Source: Vesta saturnalis
Lineage: Eukaryota > Arthropoda > Insecta > Coleoptera > Lampyridae
DNA length: 64,000 nucleotides
Assembly: GCA_036346205.1 (NCBI GenBank)
Contig: JARFJB010001981.1
Location: 186,001-250,000 of the forward strand
Direction: 5' to 3'
The stretch's first letter is position 1. Every line of letters begins with the position of its first letter. Shown here one piece after another: positions 1 through 12,263 of this stretch. A program made the translations under genes and the position numbers. Below the pieces are notes generated by a model. It was not told the origin of the DNA, searched no databases, and saw only the letters and a list, made by a program, of their open reading frames with translations.

Positions 1-941
1 AAAATTATCTTTATCGTTAACTTTAATCATACAATTTATTTCATCGACATGTTATCTAATACATACTATTTTCTTTTACTTTAGAACTGAAGCAGATTAA
101 GCTACCAGAATAGGCTTTACCTTTTTCAAGTGGTACAATATTAAAGAAAATACATAATTTATATCTTCCTAAGGTGATCGTAAACTATTAATGTGAAATT
201 TCTCTTGTACAACCATGATTAAGATGCAATAATTGTGAAAGTTGAATCATTTATCTCACACTGTGCTGTACAATTACAGATGTACTCAGTTATATGTTAT
301 TATCAAGCTATGTGATTTCTTACATGTATGTTTATCTGATTTCATCACACTAACTCTAATCTTTATTATGGACTGTATTTCTTTATAACCATCATATTTA
401 ACATTCAAACATCATCTCAATATATACACCGTTCTATCATTTTTGCGTCCATCAATGGCATTTGCCAACAATTTGGCTACACTTTAGAAAGTGATGTCTG
501 TATATGGACGCCAGATTACATTCGTTAATAATTTTCTTAATATGAGTGTTAGAGAAGCACTGTTGGCAGCAGACGATTCCGAATGAACTCTATAATACTC
601 ATTCTGAGTATGGGTCCCATTCCATACTCCTACGTTGACATTTTTGAAAAACTCGTGGACGCCAAAATCGTGTAATACGTAAAATTGAATACAAATTTAG
701 TTCATCAGTTTGCCGTCACAGTGCTATTTCTAAATATATTTTTATTGTATTTATCCCGTACATTTACAACCATTCGGACGTCTTTAAACGGCAACACTGT
801 AAAACCAATTTCTAATATTCGTTCTTATTTCATTTGAAGTAATTTTATATTTAAGGTCTACAGCCTTCTGGCATCATTCTACCTAGATATACAATTAATG
901 TTACTTAACATCATTATGAACTCACACCTATTTTTTAAATA

Positions 942-946
<5 letters not shown>
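1..946. other. AT-rich DNA without recognisable gene
   Basis: No reading frame with recognisable protein content and no clear repeat structure is visible on either strand. It leads directly into a long (TA)n tract. It may be old transposon DNA, but nothing in it supports a name. Confidence 0.5.

Positions 947-1014
<68 letters not shown>
947..1014. repeat. (TA)n microsatellite
   Basis: An almost pure TA tract of about 68 bp. It lies 10 bp before the outer end of the foldback element. It is one of eight TA tracts in the window; most of them sit at the edge of a mobile element. Confidence 0.95.
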
Positions 1015-1018
<4 letters not shown>

Positions 1019-1024
1019 GGCCCC

Positions 1025-4000
1025 CAGTTGATGCTATTTAAATAAATTGCCTCGACTAGCATCTCAAAGGGGATAGGGTTCAATATAGTTCAGTATATAA
1101 AAAAAAACATTAAACATTTATGTACGGTTCTTTTAGAAATAAATTCAATTATGATTTTAATTAAAACTGAAATTGTATATATTTTAATTTTATTTAAAAA
1201 CCTTGTATCATCTCCAAAAATATAACATGTGCGCATGCGAGTTTCATTGACTTGAATATATGTGTAAATTACATCATCAAACAATAACGTTAATATAATT
1301 TGGGTAAGTATTTTTTTCTTTTAAAATAATATTGAACCAATAAGTAGTTGTATCATTTCCAGGCTAGTATAAAATTCACTTGCATCCTTTACATAAATGC
1401 ACATAAATAACTAATAATATTCAACGTAACCTCAACTAAATAAATAAGGTTCATAGACTCACATTTAATGTATTTTCTTTTAGCTGGTCCAATTTCCAAT
1501 TCAGAAGTAATTCAACTTCCATTAATATTATTGATCCATGGGTGGAAGATCTACAGCACCAACATACATAGGTATGCTGCATTCAGATTGTTGGTATTCG
1601 AAAATACAATAACTTTTATCAGCATTCCAATTATTATTACTTGCACTTTTTAATTTTAATTTCAATTAAAATAATAACTCAAATGTAATCTGGTTAAAAT
1701 AATTTGAATTTTAAAGAAATAATTGAAATAAGGTGGTTTACATTCACTTGTATACCGACAATACATCACCCGGAATTACATTTAAGTTAACCTTATTTTA
1801 TTTACAAATTTTAAATTTCAATTGTTCAATAATCTAAAATTTTTAAGGTTATACGAACCACATCTTAAATTTTTAATCATATATTCATCGAGTGACATGT
1901 TCACACTTTGATAATTTACAAGAGAGTTATAAAATGTTTGCGACTTCCTTATATAGCTTCTGAATAAACACCAATCACCTTAGTAAATTTTGTCAATACA
2001 AATATAAGACTGCTTAATTTTCAATAATTTACAAATTATATTTTTACACATAACTTTCTTATAAGTGGACAGATCTTAAAAACATAATTATTTTTGAATT
2101 CTATGCAAAATTTCTTTTCCGTAGGTACCTCACATGGCATGTTTTCTTTTAAAATTCCTAATCTATGTAAATTCTAACAAAAATTCAAATTTTCATACAC
2201 AAATTTACTTATATCTAACTTATTCTAATTCCTACAGGAAAACTACAAACAGAAATTAATTCTATGACCCAAAATGCATTAGGATGGGCCAGTTTCTAAC
2301 ACTTTTATGGTTGTGTTCCAAGTTCTATGAATCTTATTAAATCTGTTCTGATTCACAATCTTTAACATGTCCTTTACTCATCTTACCTTGATTGATACAA
2401 TTTAATTTCTTTTTGTTTTAGAATGGCAGCATATTATGGTACTAGACTAGAATATTCTCATACAAAATGGATTACATGTATTTTATAAATGAAAATACAT
2501 ATTTTTACTATTCCGATGATGCTCGGAAACTATTATAATGAAAAAATGTATTGTCCAGCTATGATTACACTTTTATATTTATGAAATTTGATTTAAATAG
2601 CTAACATCATGTCCTATAATCACATTTGTACTTAGTTTTATGTTAATCTGCTTTTATGCTATTTGCTATATGCTTAGTTAATTCCAACGCAGTTAATTTA
2701 TGTTTAATGTATCTTTTAATCTGAGCTTACGACGATATTTAGCTTAAAAAAAATCTTCTCAGTATGAGAAATATATAAATCATGTTATTAAAAATGACTG
2801 TGGTTATGTATTTTATTTTAAATTGACATTTGATGCTTAACTGACGTAATCAAGTTTTAAACTAGTTTGATAATTACGGCAATTACGTTTCAAAACAATT
2901 AAATTAAAGTATGTATGGCGTAAACATCTGAATTAGTTTCATGAACATAAATTGGAATGCACAAAAATTTTGCTACTTTGACATGTTACAGTTACAATCC
3001 TAATATATTATGTTATCTAATTAAATATAAAAATCAAATTGTTCAAAATTAGTATTCGTATGCATCTTTTATGAATAAACTGTAAGAAAGCTCTCTTCAC
3101 TTCTTCCTTTAAAGTGAATAATTTTAGAGTTATTCATATACAAGGCACTTGAGCGCCTTCTATAAAGTATCGTTGACTATGAACCGATTTTAACAAAACT
3201 TGGAAGAAGAGAGATATTTCACCAGTAACTGTAAATGTAAAATCCGTTGCGTTAAATTATCCTGGGCACAGGCGCACGCGCACGTGCAGACGTGCAGCCG
3301 CACATTTTAGACAAATTTCATTGAGAAAGCTCAACCTTGAATTACCGAAATCAAATAATAAGTTTCCGATTTTACAAAACGGCTTTTAAATATTCAGAAT
3401 CAGATTCATTCAATAGAAAAACTATCACTATATGCTAATAATATAACTGGTTTCTAAACGGTACTAATTTAACGTGGTAGCACTAAAACAATAAATGAAT
3501 TAACTAAAGAACACTTTTAATTAATAAACGGTTTCATCGTAACCAGTTACTAAGTAGTTCAAAATTAAGACACTTGTTTCTTAATCTACAGTACGTTAGG
3601 TTTACTAAGGGTGATTATAAAACTTTCGGTTAAACTATCTACCTCTAAGAATTGAAACAAATACTAACTCGGAATTTAATCTATGAAGGGTCGATTAAAA
3701 CTATGAATTTGGTGTAGAAAGTTACTCAATTAATTTTTAACCGGATTTTTTATATTCGTACATGCACAAATATCTAGATCATTCTTAAAACGTGTAACAC
3801 CGTCGAAAATTCGATATCGACTTTTCACGAAAATAGAACTTTTCTTGTATCCTTCGCGAATAATGAAGTAAAATATGTCTTATACATATTTGTAAATCAC
3901 ATACTTTTAACCGTTGAATATTCGTAAACTACATTTATTCATTTCGAACACGTTAGAACAGAACGGGGTATGTTGTTGTCTAACCTTAACCTCTGATAAG

Positions 4001-5374
4001 CGAACCCGAAATGCGATTTAAAAAGTCACCCTTTTGAAATAAGGGTAATAATGTCATCTCAACTGTTAATAATATGTAAATTTTGCATTGAATTATGCTA
4101 ACTGGTACAGTTCGAGTAAATACTGGGTGTACCAAGCAAATCTACTTATATAAAACAACCGTCATAATTGGCTACGTAAAACAAAACTGTAAAATACGTC
4201 AACCATCGAATTTTAAAAGGAAACATGCCATGTGAGGTACCTACGGAAAAGAAATTTTGCATATAATTCAAAAATAATTATGTTTTTAAGATCTTTCCAC
4301 TTATAAGAAAGTTATGTGTAAAAATAATAATTTGTAAATTATTGAAAAATGGTTAACCAATGAAAATTAAGCAGTCTTATATTTGTATTGACAAAATTTA
4401 CTAAGGATTGGTGTTTATTCAGAAGCTATATAAGGAAGTCGCAAAAATTTTTATAACTCTCTTGTCAATTTTCAAAGTGTGAACATGTCACTCGATGAAT
4501 ATATGATTAAAAATTTAAGATGTGGTTCGTATAACCTTAAACATTTTATATTATTGAACAATTGAAATTTAAAATTTGTAAATAAAATAAGGTTAACGTA
4601 AATGTAATTCCGGGTGATGTATTATCGGTATACAAGTGAATGTAAACCACTTTATTTCAATTATTTCTTTAAAATTAAAATTATTTTAACCAAATTACAT
4701 TTGAGTTATTATTTTAATTGAAATTAAAATTAAAAAGTGCAAGTAATCATAATTGGAATGCTGATAAAAGTTATTGTATTTTCGAATACCAACAATCTGA
4801 ATGCAGCATACCTATGTATGTTGGTGCTGTAGATCTTCCACCCATGGATCAATAATATTAATGGAAGTTGAATTACTTCTGAATTGGAAATTGGACCAGT
4901 TAAAAGAAAATACATTAAATGTGAGTCTATGAACCTTATTTATTTAGTTGAGGTTACGTTGAATATTATTAGTTATTTATGTGCATTTATGTAAAGGATG
5001 CAAGTGAATTATATACTAGCCTGGAAATAATACAACCACTTATTGGTTCTATAGTAATTCAATATTATTTTAAAAGAAAAAAATACTTACCCAAATTATA
5101 TTAACGTTATTGTTTGATCATGATGTAATTTACACATATATTCAAGTCAATGTAACTCGCATGCGCATAACATATTATATGTTTGCAGATGATACAAGGT
5201 TTTTAAATAAAATTAAAATATATACAATTTCAGATTTAATTAAAATCATAATTGAATTTATTTCTAAAAGAATCGTACATAAATGTGTAATGTTTTTTTT
5301 ATATATTGAACTATATTGAATCCTATCCCCTTTGAGATGCTAGTCGGGGCAATTTATTTAAATAGCATCAACTG
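1025..5374. mobile_element. Foldback-type element with about 1.15-kb inverted arms
   Basis: The left arm (1025-2157) and right arm (4208-5374) are near-identical inverted repeats. The outer ends read CAGTTGATGCTATTTAAATA inward and its complement at 5355-5374. The inner ends share GTAGGTACCTCACATGGCAT. Small indels and substitutions separate the arms. The 61-codon frames at 1468-1653 and 4730-4915 are the same arm DNA read twice, not genes. The arms carry a CCAAT-like and TATATAAGG block (right arm about 4355-4440) and a near-terminal CCTATCCCCTTTGAGATG. Both are also found in the elements at 24.5-27.0 and 59.0-61.5 kb. No transposase is visible, so it would be non-autonomous. No clear target duplication was seen; the left end abuts a (TA)n tract. 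Confidence 0.8.
2158..4207. other. Unique interior of the foldback element
   Basis: About 2 kb of AT-rich sequence between the arms with no credible coding frame on either strand. A short GC-rich alternating purine-pyrimidine patch (GCGCACGCGCACGTGCA, about 3270-3286) stands out. It may be captured DNA or a decayed remnant of the founding element. Confidence 0.5.
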
Positions 5375-6417
5375 TAATTATCATATCAAATTGATGATGA
5401 CACAACGTGCTGAAGTTGTAGTAAAATACATTACAATTTACTAACACAATTAATCTCTACTGTTTCATATAATTCAAATGTGGTGATAAATTTTATACAA
5501 TCATAATTCAAAGTATAAATATTTTATTAAATAAATTGCATCTCAAAAATGGTAATAATGCCGAAACGCGGGGTAAATTTTATTTAAATATAATTACATC
5601 TCAATATATTTACTTCAAATAAAAGTGAAAATGGTGGTCATTTTATTAGTATTTGATAATTTAGGCCCACATTGCATTTGGACGTTTGTTAGTCATTGAA
5701 TACAAAAATTTAAAAAATGTTAATTTTGGAGAATTGAGACTTTTTAGATAACATTTGCTCATATAAAAGCAGTTTAGCAAAATTAAAAAAAAAGATTTTA
5801 GCAAAATGAATTCACAGTTTATACGTAAGCCAACGATGCAATCAAGATATGGAAAGACATACATTTCTATTTAAAAATATGTAATCTAATGACAAATTAA
5901 GTGTAATACATATATTGCTAATTTAAAAAAAGTTTACACACTGTATATTAGTTTGTAAAATTTAAAATGGCCAAATTTTTAATAAATTTCGTTACATGAA
6001 TGTTGCCCTTAATTAAAATGAGATAATGGTACTGTTAAATTGATCTTAGAAAACTGATGCTATAGTATATGTTGTGTTAAAATACGAAAACTGATTTATT
6101 CAATTATAATTCAATTAATCAATTTTTATTAATTTTAATACAATCCTAACACATTTTCGATTTTCGTTTGCTGCAACATGACAGAAGTTTAATACTTTAT
6201 ATTATAATTCTTTGAAAATAGCGTTATAGATAAATATTTTAATTATAATATAATAGGCAATATCCATTTTCTCGTAAAGTTACCTGTCACAGTTGTTATA
6301 TCGATGAAGACATGTAATTTTTGAAAATTAAATTTACATTTGTGTCATATTTACAAACCACCCTGTAGTTATATTCAGAGAGGTATAATGAAGTACGTCA
6401 TCCATCTATGTTCATAA
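5375..6417. other. AT-rich spacer, nothing recognisable
   Basis: Between the foldback element and the hAT terminus. Short frames exist but have low-complexity, non-homologous translations. No promoter, repeat array or RNA gene was recognised. Confidence 0.5.
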
Positions 6418-6465
6418 CAGCCATGGCCGTAGCCAGAAATTTTGTTTGGGGTGGGGGGGTTTAAA
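6418..6465 (-). repeat. Probable 3' terminus of hAT element 1
   Basis: The sequence CAGCCATGGCCGTAGCCAG is followed by TTTGGGGTGGGGGGG. A short terminal motif with a G-run just inside it is typical of hAT elements of the TTF/DUF4371 group. It lies about 170 bp beyond the stop of the hAT C-terminal coding fragment on the minus strand, as a 3' end should. The matching 5' end near 12.3-12.9 kb was not found, so the target duplication is unknown. Confidence 0.55.
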
Positions 6466-6633
6466 AATAATAATGGGTAAAATTAAAATAATAATAATAA
6501 TATTAATAATAACAATAAAAATATTATAATAATATAAGCAATGATGAAAATGATTATTTAAGTGATAATAAAAAAAGTTAATACCTAATATTAAAATTTA
6601 TATTGTAACAGAGGTACATTTTTTTTAATAAAA

Positions 6634-7490
6634 TTAGTTTTCGGTTGTTTGGGCAAACCGACTGACCACTTCTTCAGCATCAAGAGACACATTTCTGTGA
6701 ACAGACATCAACACCAAACCATTTAAGCGGTTTTCTGTTGTGCTGTTCCGCAAATATGTCTTAAGTCTTTTAAGCGACGAAAATGTTCTTTCAGGTGTTG
6801 CGGTTGAAATAGGTAAAGTTACCAATATTTGTAGCTGTTTTTTAATATTTGGAAAGAAACTCTCGTTGCAAATTTTAAAAGTTCCAAGAGCAGTTTGAGG
6901 AACGTCGCTAGAAGTATTACGCCACTTGTTTTGCCAAATTTCAAACTTCGCACACAGCGTGGCGGGTTGAGGCAAAATATCTCGGTAAAAATGAACACAA
7001 TCATCGATATTCTCAAACAAAATTGACGAACATTTTGAAGGAAGAATTTTTTGAAGGCCGGCTATTATTGTTTTATGTTTCTTAAATCTGTCAAAAAGTT
7101 GAGTGCAAATGTGTTCCAAAAATGGTAAAAACATATTAATTTTGTAGTAGTCTTCTATATTTGTGGCGGCCACATAATTATTTCGGTGGGCTTGACATCC
7201 AACTATGTGTGGCATCTCTATTACTGAGCTGTTTGTTTTTAGAATAGAAGACGCGTTTTCAAATATTGACTTAAAAACTTGGTCGCTGTCGCTCCGCATT
7301 TGCTGAAAAACGCTGCAAAGCTCTTCAACATGTTCACACGTTTCTGCCAAGTCGGTCAATTTTTTGTAAATGTTTACAGAGACCAATAGTGTAAGAAAAA
7401 AATTGTTCAATTATTAAAAGACAAAGTACAAATTTTCCGTCATTAATGCAGCTTAATAATTGGCACGATGGCACGATTTTTCAGCTGTAT
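6634..7490 (-). pseudogene. hAT transposase, C-terminal part (element 1)
   Basis: The 258-codon frame 6634-7410 ends in a clear hAT dimerisation domain: LVTLPISTATPERTFSSLKR followed by LKTYLRNSTTENRL and GLVLMSV. Similarity continues upstream to about 7490, where stops interrupt it. It is the 3' portion of a TTF-type/DUF4371 hAT transposase whose earlier exons lie on the same strand at 10.7-12.3 kb. The two parts are separated by the LINE at 7.5-10.7 kb. Transposases of this family excise and integrate DNA with 8-bp duplications. This copy cannot be functional because of the insertion and the stops around 7415-7450. The family is assigned with high confidence, the subfamily less so. Confidence 0.85.
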
Positions 7491-7493
7491 CCT

Positions 7494-10400
7494 TATTTTT
7501 TTTTTTTTTTGATTGTGGACCTGAACAGGCTAAATTTGGCTTATCGTGCTAAAGCATTCAGGAACACTTAGGAGGATGGATAGAGGGATAATGAATTGCC
7601 AATAGATGCCCATGAACAGCTACCTTAAATTTTCTCATATCATAAGTGAGAGGAAAACAGGAACTAGGGAGATCATTCCAGAGTTTAGAAGCCGTGTAGA
7701 AAAATGTGGATTGCGTCCGTTTGGTACGACGAGATTTGTACTGCATACTGATGATGTGAATGAGCGAACCGAGTGTTTCTCGCAAAGATAACCCGAGATG
7801 GTATCAAAGAATATAATTCAGCAGCACAATAGCCGTTGTAATAACGATAATACAAAGAAAGAACTGAAACCATCCTTCTATGCTCAAGAGACTGTATGTG
7901 AGAAGTTAAGGACGGATCATTTATAAGCATAATCGCTCTCTTTTGAATACGATCAACGATATCGAGAGCATATTGGGGAGCACTAACCCAGAGGTGAGAA
8001 TTATATTCCAGATGAGGCCGAATTTTGGCCTTATACAGCAGAAGCAGTTGTCGAGAGGTAAAGTACTGCTTAAATCTGTACAAAAAGCCTGTTTTACGAG
8101 CAGCTGTTTTGGTAGCTGACAAAAGATGGTCAACCCATGAGAGATTTGAAGATACAGTCATACCCAACAGAGTAATAGAGTCTGAAAACTTAAGAACTGA
8201 GCCATTCATACTTACAAGAGGAAATGATCGATCCTTTTTGGCGCACACAAGGCAACACTGAGTTTTGTTAGCATTAAATTTAACTAGATTATTGCTTCCC
8301 CATTCGAGAATACGTTGAATGTCTTTGTTGATTGAATTTGCCATTTCAGCTTTAATTCCTTGGTTTGACATAGAAGGTGGATTATCACTATTAGTAGACT
8401 GAGATGAACTACAGTGAATAGTGTTATCGCCAGCAAAGCAATGGATGGGGTTAGTTGTTGTAGAAATAAGGTCATTTATGTACAGCAGAAAAAGTGTAGG
8501 CGCTATAACGGATCCCTGTGATACGCCCGCGTTAATGCTAACTTCTTTTGGAAAAAAGCCATCAACGACGACACGTATTCGTCTTTTATCAAGGAAACTA
8601 GAAACCCAGTTGATGAGCGTATCATTTAACCCAAACGAGGTGAGTTTGGCAAGTAAACACTTATGCCAAACTTGGTCAAATGCCTTTGAGATATCTAAAG
8701 CGACTACAACTGTTTCACCGGGCTGCTCTACTGTATTGCTCCAAACTTGGGTCACATATGAAAGAAGATCACCTGTTGAACGACTTTGCCTAAACCCATA
8801 TTGGTGGCCACTAAGGAGTTTGTTAGTTTCAAGGAACGTGAGCAGTTGCTGATTGATGACTTTTTCCATGATTTTAGACAAAATGGAAGTGATGGAAATT
8901 GGTCGGTAGTTTGAGGAATCGGTCTTATCGCCTTTTTTGGGAATAGGTTGAACATTTGCTAACTTCCATGATGAAGGGAATTCCCCAGAAGACATAGAGA
9001 TTGTATAGAGCTTAGATAGGACTGGTACTAGTTCGGGGGAACATTTATTTAAGACAATAGCTGGGATACCGTCTGGGCCAGTCGCTTTATTGAGATCAAG
9101 CCTACTAATGATCGATTCCAAGAGCTTGTACCGAAAATGAATTGGTTTCATAGCGTATGAAGAAGAGTTGACTAGGGGCACATCATTTCCAGAATCATTG
9201 AGACACGAGCTTGATGCAAACAAATCCACAAAAACATTGGCTTTGTTTACAGAATCAGCAACTACCGATCCATCAATAGATGTCAGGGGGGGAAATGAAG
9301 ATGTTCCAAAGTTTTTACTAATAGCTTTAGCTAAAGGCCAAAATTTACGACTGCCTAAAGGAGATGTAGCTAATTCATTGCATTTTCGTTGTTCGAACAA
9401 CTTTTTAGTTTTAGTGATGTCACTTTTGCAGATATTTCTAGCACCATCGTATTCTACATGACTGTCGACCGATTTATTAGATTTCCATTTAATGTAATAT
9501 TTATTTTTTAAAGATATTGCATCAGCACCAGCTTTATTGAACCAGAGTTGGGAACGTGAATGACCTATACGGTTCTGTTTTTTGGGAATGTATAACTCCA
9601 TTCCCATGAGGATGACTTCAGTTACTGAAAGAGCGATGTCCGAAGAAGAGGACGACTTAAAACAATATTCACGCCATGGAAAGGTTGCAAAGAAATCCCG
9701 TAAATGACTCCATCGAGCTGACTTAAAACACCATAAGGTTCTATCGGTTTTGCGAACAACAGTGGAATTAGGTACAGTAGAAATGATTTCTATTAGACAA
9801 TGGTCGGAAAGACCTAAAGGCGAAAGAACGGAAGTTTTATAAACAAGAGGGTTTGATGTAAGAAAGAGATCCAGAAGATGTGGATTCTTGTGGGCTCAGA
9901 AATCATTTGTGTGAGATCACATGAAATAGCAAATGTTTCTGCACTATGACCAGCAGGATTTGTAGTAGATGAAAACTGAAGCCAATTAGAGTTATGAACA
10001 TTAAAATCGCCTACAATTGAGATATCGCAAGATGGAAACTGAGACAGGAGATAGTCAACTTTCATACTAAGGTGATCGAAGAAGTCTTGAAAGTGACTGT
10101 CATTAGGAGACCTATAAATGCAACAGTAGAATTTCACAAAATTAGGACCAGAATGTTTAAACCAAATCACATCAAAATTTTTATTTTCTAAGGAAGAAAC
10201 CCTCTTGCAAACAATTCTGTCCTTGATGTAGGCAGATACGCCTCCTTTATATCGAAAGTTAGAGTGAAGATGGTATTGAGGAAATTGTAAGTCGGGTGAC
10301 TCGGAGCTTTCAGAGGAGACTTGTGTTTCAGATAGAAACAAAACATCAGGTTGTAATTGTTCAAGTGTTGGTAAATAGCATTAAGATTAGACCTGATACC

Positions 10401-10733
10401 GCGGATGTTGCAGTAGTGAATCAGAAAGTTGATACTTTCGATGACCGAGGTCGATTGAGCCCTGCCCTCCCGGACATCCGAATAGGGCAGAATTTTACGT
10501 CCGGAATTTATTACCCTAGAAACCACAGCCATCTTATTTTTTAATTTGGGACTTTTAATCCGATAGGAAGACAGTGAGGGCGAGAAGGAAGAATAAGGAT
10601 GAGAATAGATTAAGGATGAAGGAAAAGGTAACCGGAAGCCCTTACCGAGCTCAGAAAATCGGAGACCCAATATTAAGTAGCCCATGGTAAGGGTGGTGGT
10701 ACCTCCCCGGCTGGCATGCCTGCCACCTACTTT
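7494..10733 (-). mobile_element. Jockey/CR1-type LINE inserted in hAT element 1
   Basis: A non-LTR retrotransposon on the minus strand. Its poly(A) tail is the T-run at about 7494-7512 on the plus strand. Its 5' end lies near 10733, where hAT coding sequence (translated as LEVLESSLKK) stops abruptly. hAT similarity resumes left of 7494. The element has apurinic-type endonuclease and reverse transcriptase regions but no recognisable ORF1. Target-site duplications could not be defined because both junctions fall in A/T runs. It is younger than the hAT it split. Confidence 0.85.
7558..10532 (-). pseudogene. LINE ORF2: endonuclease-reverse transcriptase, frameshifted
   Basis: Translation plausibly begins at the ATG at 10532-10530. 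The endonuclease shows LSETQ (catalytic Glu), GDFNVHNSNW and SDHCLIE (the SDH motif). The reverse transcriptase has NYRPISITSILSKIMEK, VALDISKAFDQVWHKCL, INAGVSQGSVIAPTLF and FCAGD-like HCFAGDNTIH. The last is the catalytic FADD/YADD box with its first Asp changed to Gly. Frameshifts occur near 10355, 9886 and 7745; between the last two the frame is open. The C-terminal segment with LWNDLPSSCFP is in the frame ending at 7558. The enzyme would nick target DNA and prime reverse transcription; this copy is dead by frameshifts and by loss of the catalytic Asp. Antisense frames over this interval are shadows. Confidence 0.88.
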
Positions 10734-10735
10734 TT

Positions 10736-12263
10736 TTTAAAGAACTTTCCAAAACTTCTAGAGCATTTATAATAGCCGAATACATTTCTTTAAAGCGAAA
10801 TATTGATTCGTGTTTGTACGCCCATCTAGTTTCACAAAATGCCACAAGAGACGCATGCTGAGATTCGGGGAGTATTACTCGAATTGAATTTTTTAAAACG
10901 TCACTACTTTGAGCAGATGATCGAAAAAAAAGCACCGATTTCACGAATAGTACCAGGCACATTCCGTATACATGATTGACCGCAAGAATTAGCAAGGGCG
11001 AGATTTAAAGAATGTGCGCCACAATGCACATATAAAGCCAGAGGATGCTCCTGTTTAACAAATTTTTGAGCACCATGTAGATGGCCACTCATAGCTGCCG
11101 CACTATCGTATCCTTGACCTATCAGGTTACTGCAATTAATACCATTTTTCTTTAGTCCGGAAAGAATAGTAGCTGCCAATCCTTTTGCTGTTAAGTCTAG
11201 TACAGGAATAAATTCTAAAAAATGTTCTCGAACACAGTTGTCATCGACATATCTAACACATAATGACATCTGCTCAATACGAGCAATGTCTGTTGTTTCG
11301 TCCGCTAAAACTGCAAATAATCCTACTTGATTAACTTTTTCAATCAATTTTTTTTTATTATATCTCCGCAAATATTTACAATCTCATTTTGAATTTGAAG
11401 GCTTGTATATTGGGATTGCCAGAACCAGTTTTTAAACGTTTTAAAAGTAAGGTATCTCCAGAGTTGGCTTTAAAGCGTAAGAGGGCACGAAAGTTGCCGT
11501 CAGTAGTTTCATTTGTCGCATCTTCGATCATTATTTTGCCACCTCTAAGAGAAATTTCTTGCCGACCGCACAAATTATAGTTTCTATAATAGACGTCAAT
11601 TTTTTTCGATTTTCGTCAACCTGTTTTGCACCTTCACAATCTAACTGATTGCAAATAGATACTTGCTTATTTTCTGCAGTTCTTAAAAACTTACTGGCTA
11701 CTTCGACAGCATTTTTATGGTAAGTCCTCGTGGATTGCAGTTGAAAGTTTTCTAAAGCGTTTTTCCATTTAAAAAACGGCTAAGTAACAAAAGCTTCCAC
11801 GTGCTGGTGGGTTCCTTTGCCAACTTCTTTATGGGAAGCAAATAACACGCAAAATTTGCATAGAGCACCTTCTAGCATTTCTGAATACACTAACCATGAA
11901 AATCTGTTCAACCAAGACAACTGGAAGAGAAGCTTTCGTTATGTAGTAGTTGGAAAGCTGTAATTCTCTGGTGGAGTCCATACTGGATTTAAGAGAATCA
12001 TTTTTTTTCATCATTGATATCTATTCCAATATACACTCCCAAATCAAGATTAGCATGTGATGTTTATGAGAAGAAATAAACGGAACAGTTACTTTACTTT
12101 TCGTTTCGGAAACAGGAAGTAATGCTGCGTCGTCAATATCAACTATTGAAGTAATGGTAGAAGTGGTTGCATTACTCGCTGATGCATTTGTCGATGGAGT
12201 CATTACTGATGTACTCGCACTACTCGCTATTGTATTCATTACTCCGCTTGTCGATGCACGCAT
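10736..12263 (-). pseudogene. hAT transposase, N-terminal and middle part (element 1)
   Basis: Read 5' to 3' on the minus strand, about 11960-11770 encodes a TTF-type zinc-finger segment with FSWLVYSEMLEGALCKFCVL. After a frameshift, 11371-10904 encodes the DUF4371/RNase H-like core: FAVLADETTDIARIEQMS, then GQGYDSAAAMSGHLHGAQ and YVHCGAHSLNLALA. These carry the first two acidic positions expected of hAT enzymes. 10995-10736 continues with ETRWAYKHESI and stops at the LINE insertion. The N-terminal Ser/Thr-rich piece (12263-12021) precedes HANLDLGVYIG in another frame. Several frameshifts and stops make it a pseudogene. Its missing C-terminus is at 6634-7490. Confidence 0.85.

Noticed and set aside
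1468..4915. Two identical 61-codon genes at 1468 and 4730
   Set aside because: They are the same foldback arm sequence read on each strand; no start context or homologues.
8025..8852. Plus-strand genes within the LINE
   Set aside because: They are antisense to the conserved reverse transcriptase frame and show no family of their own.
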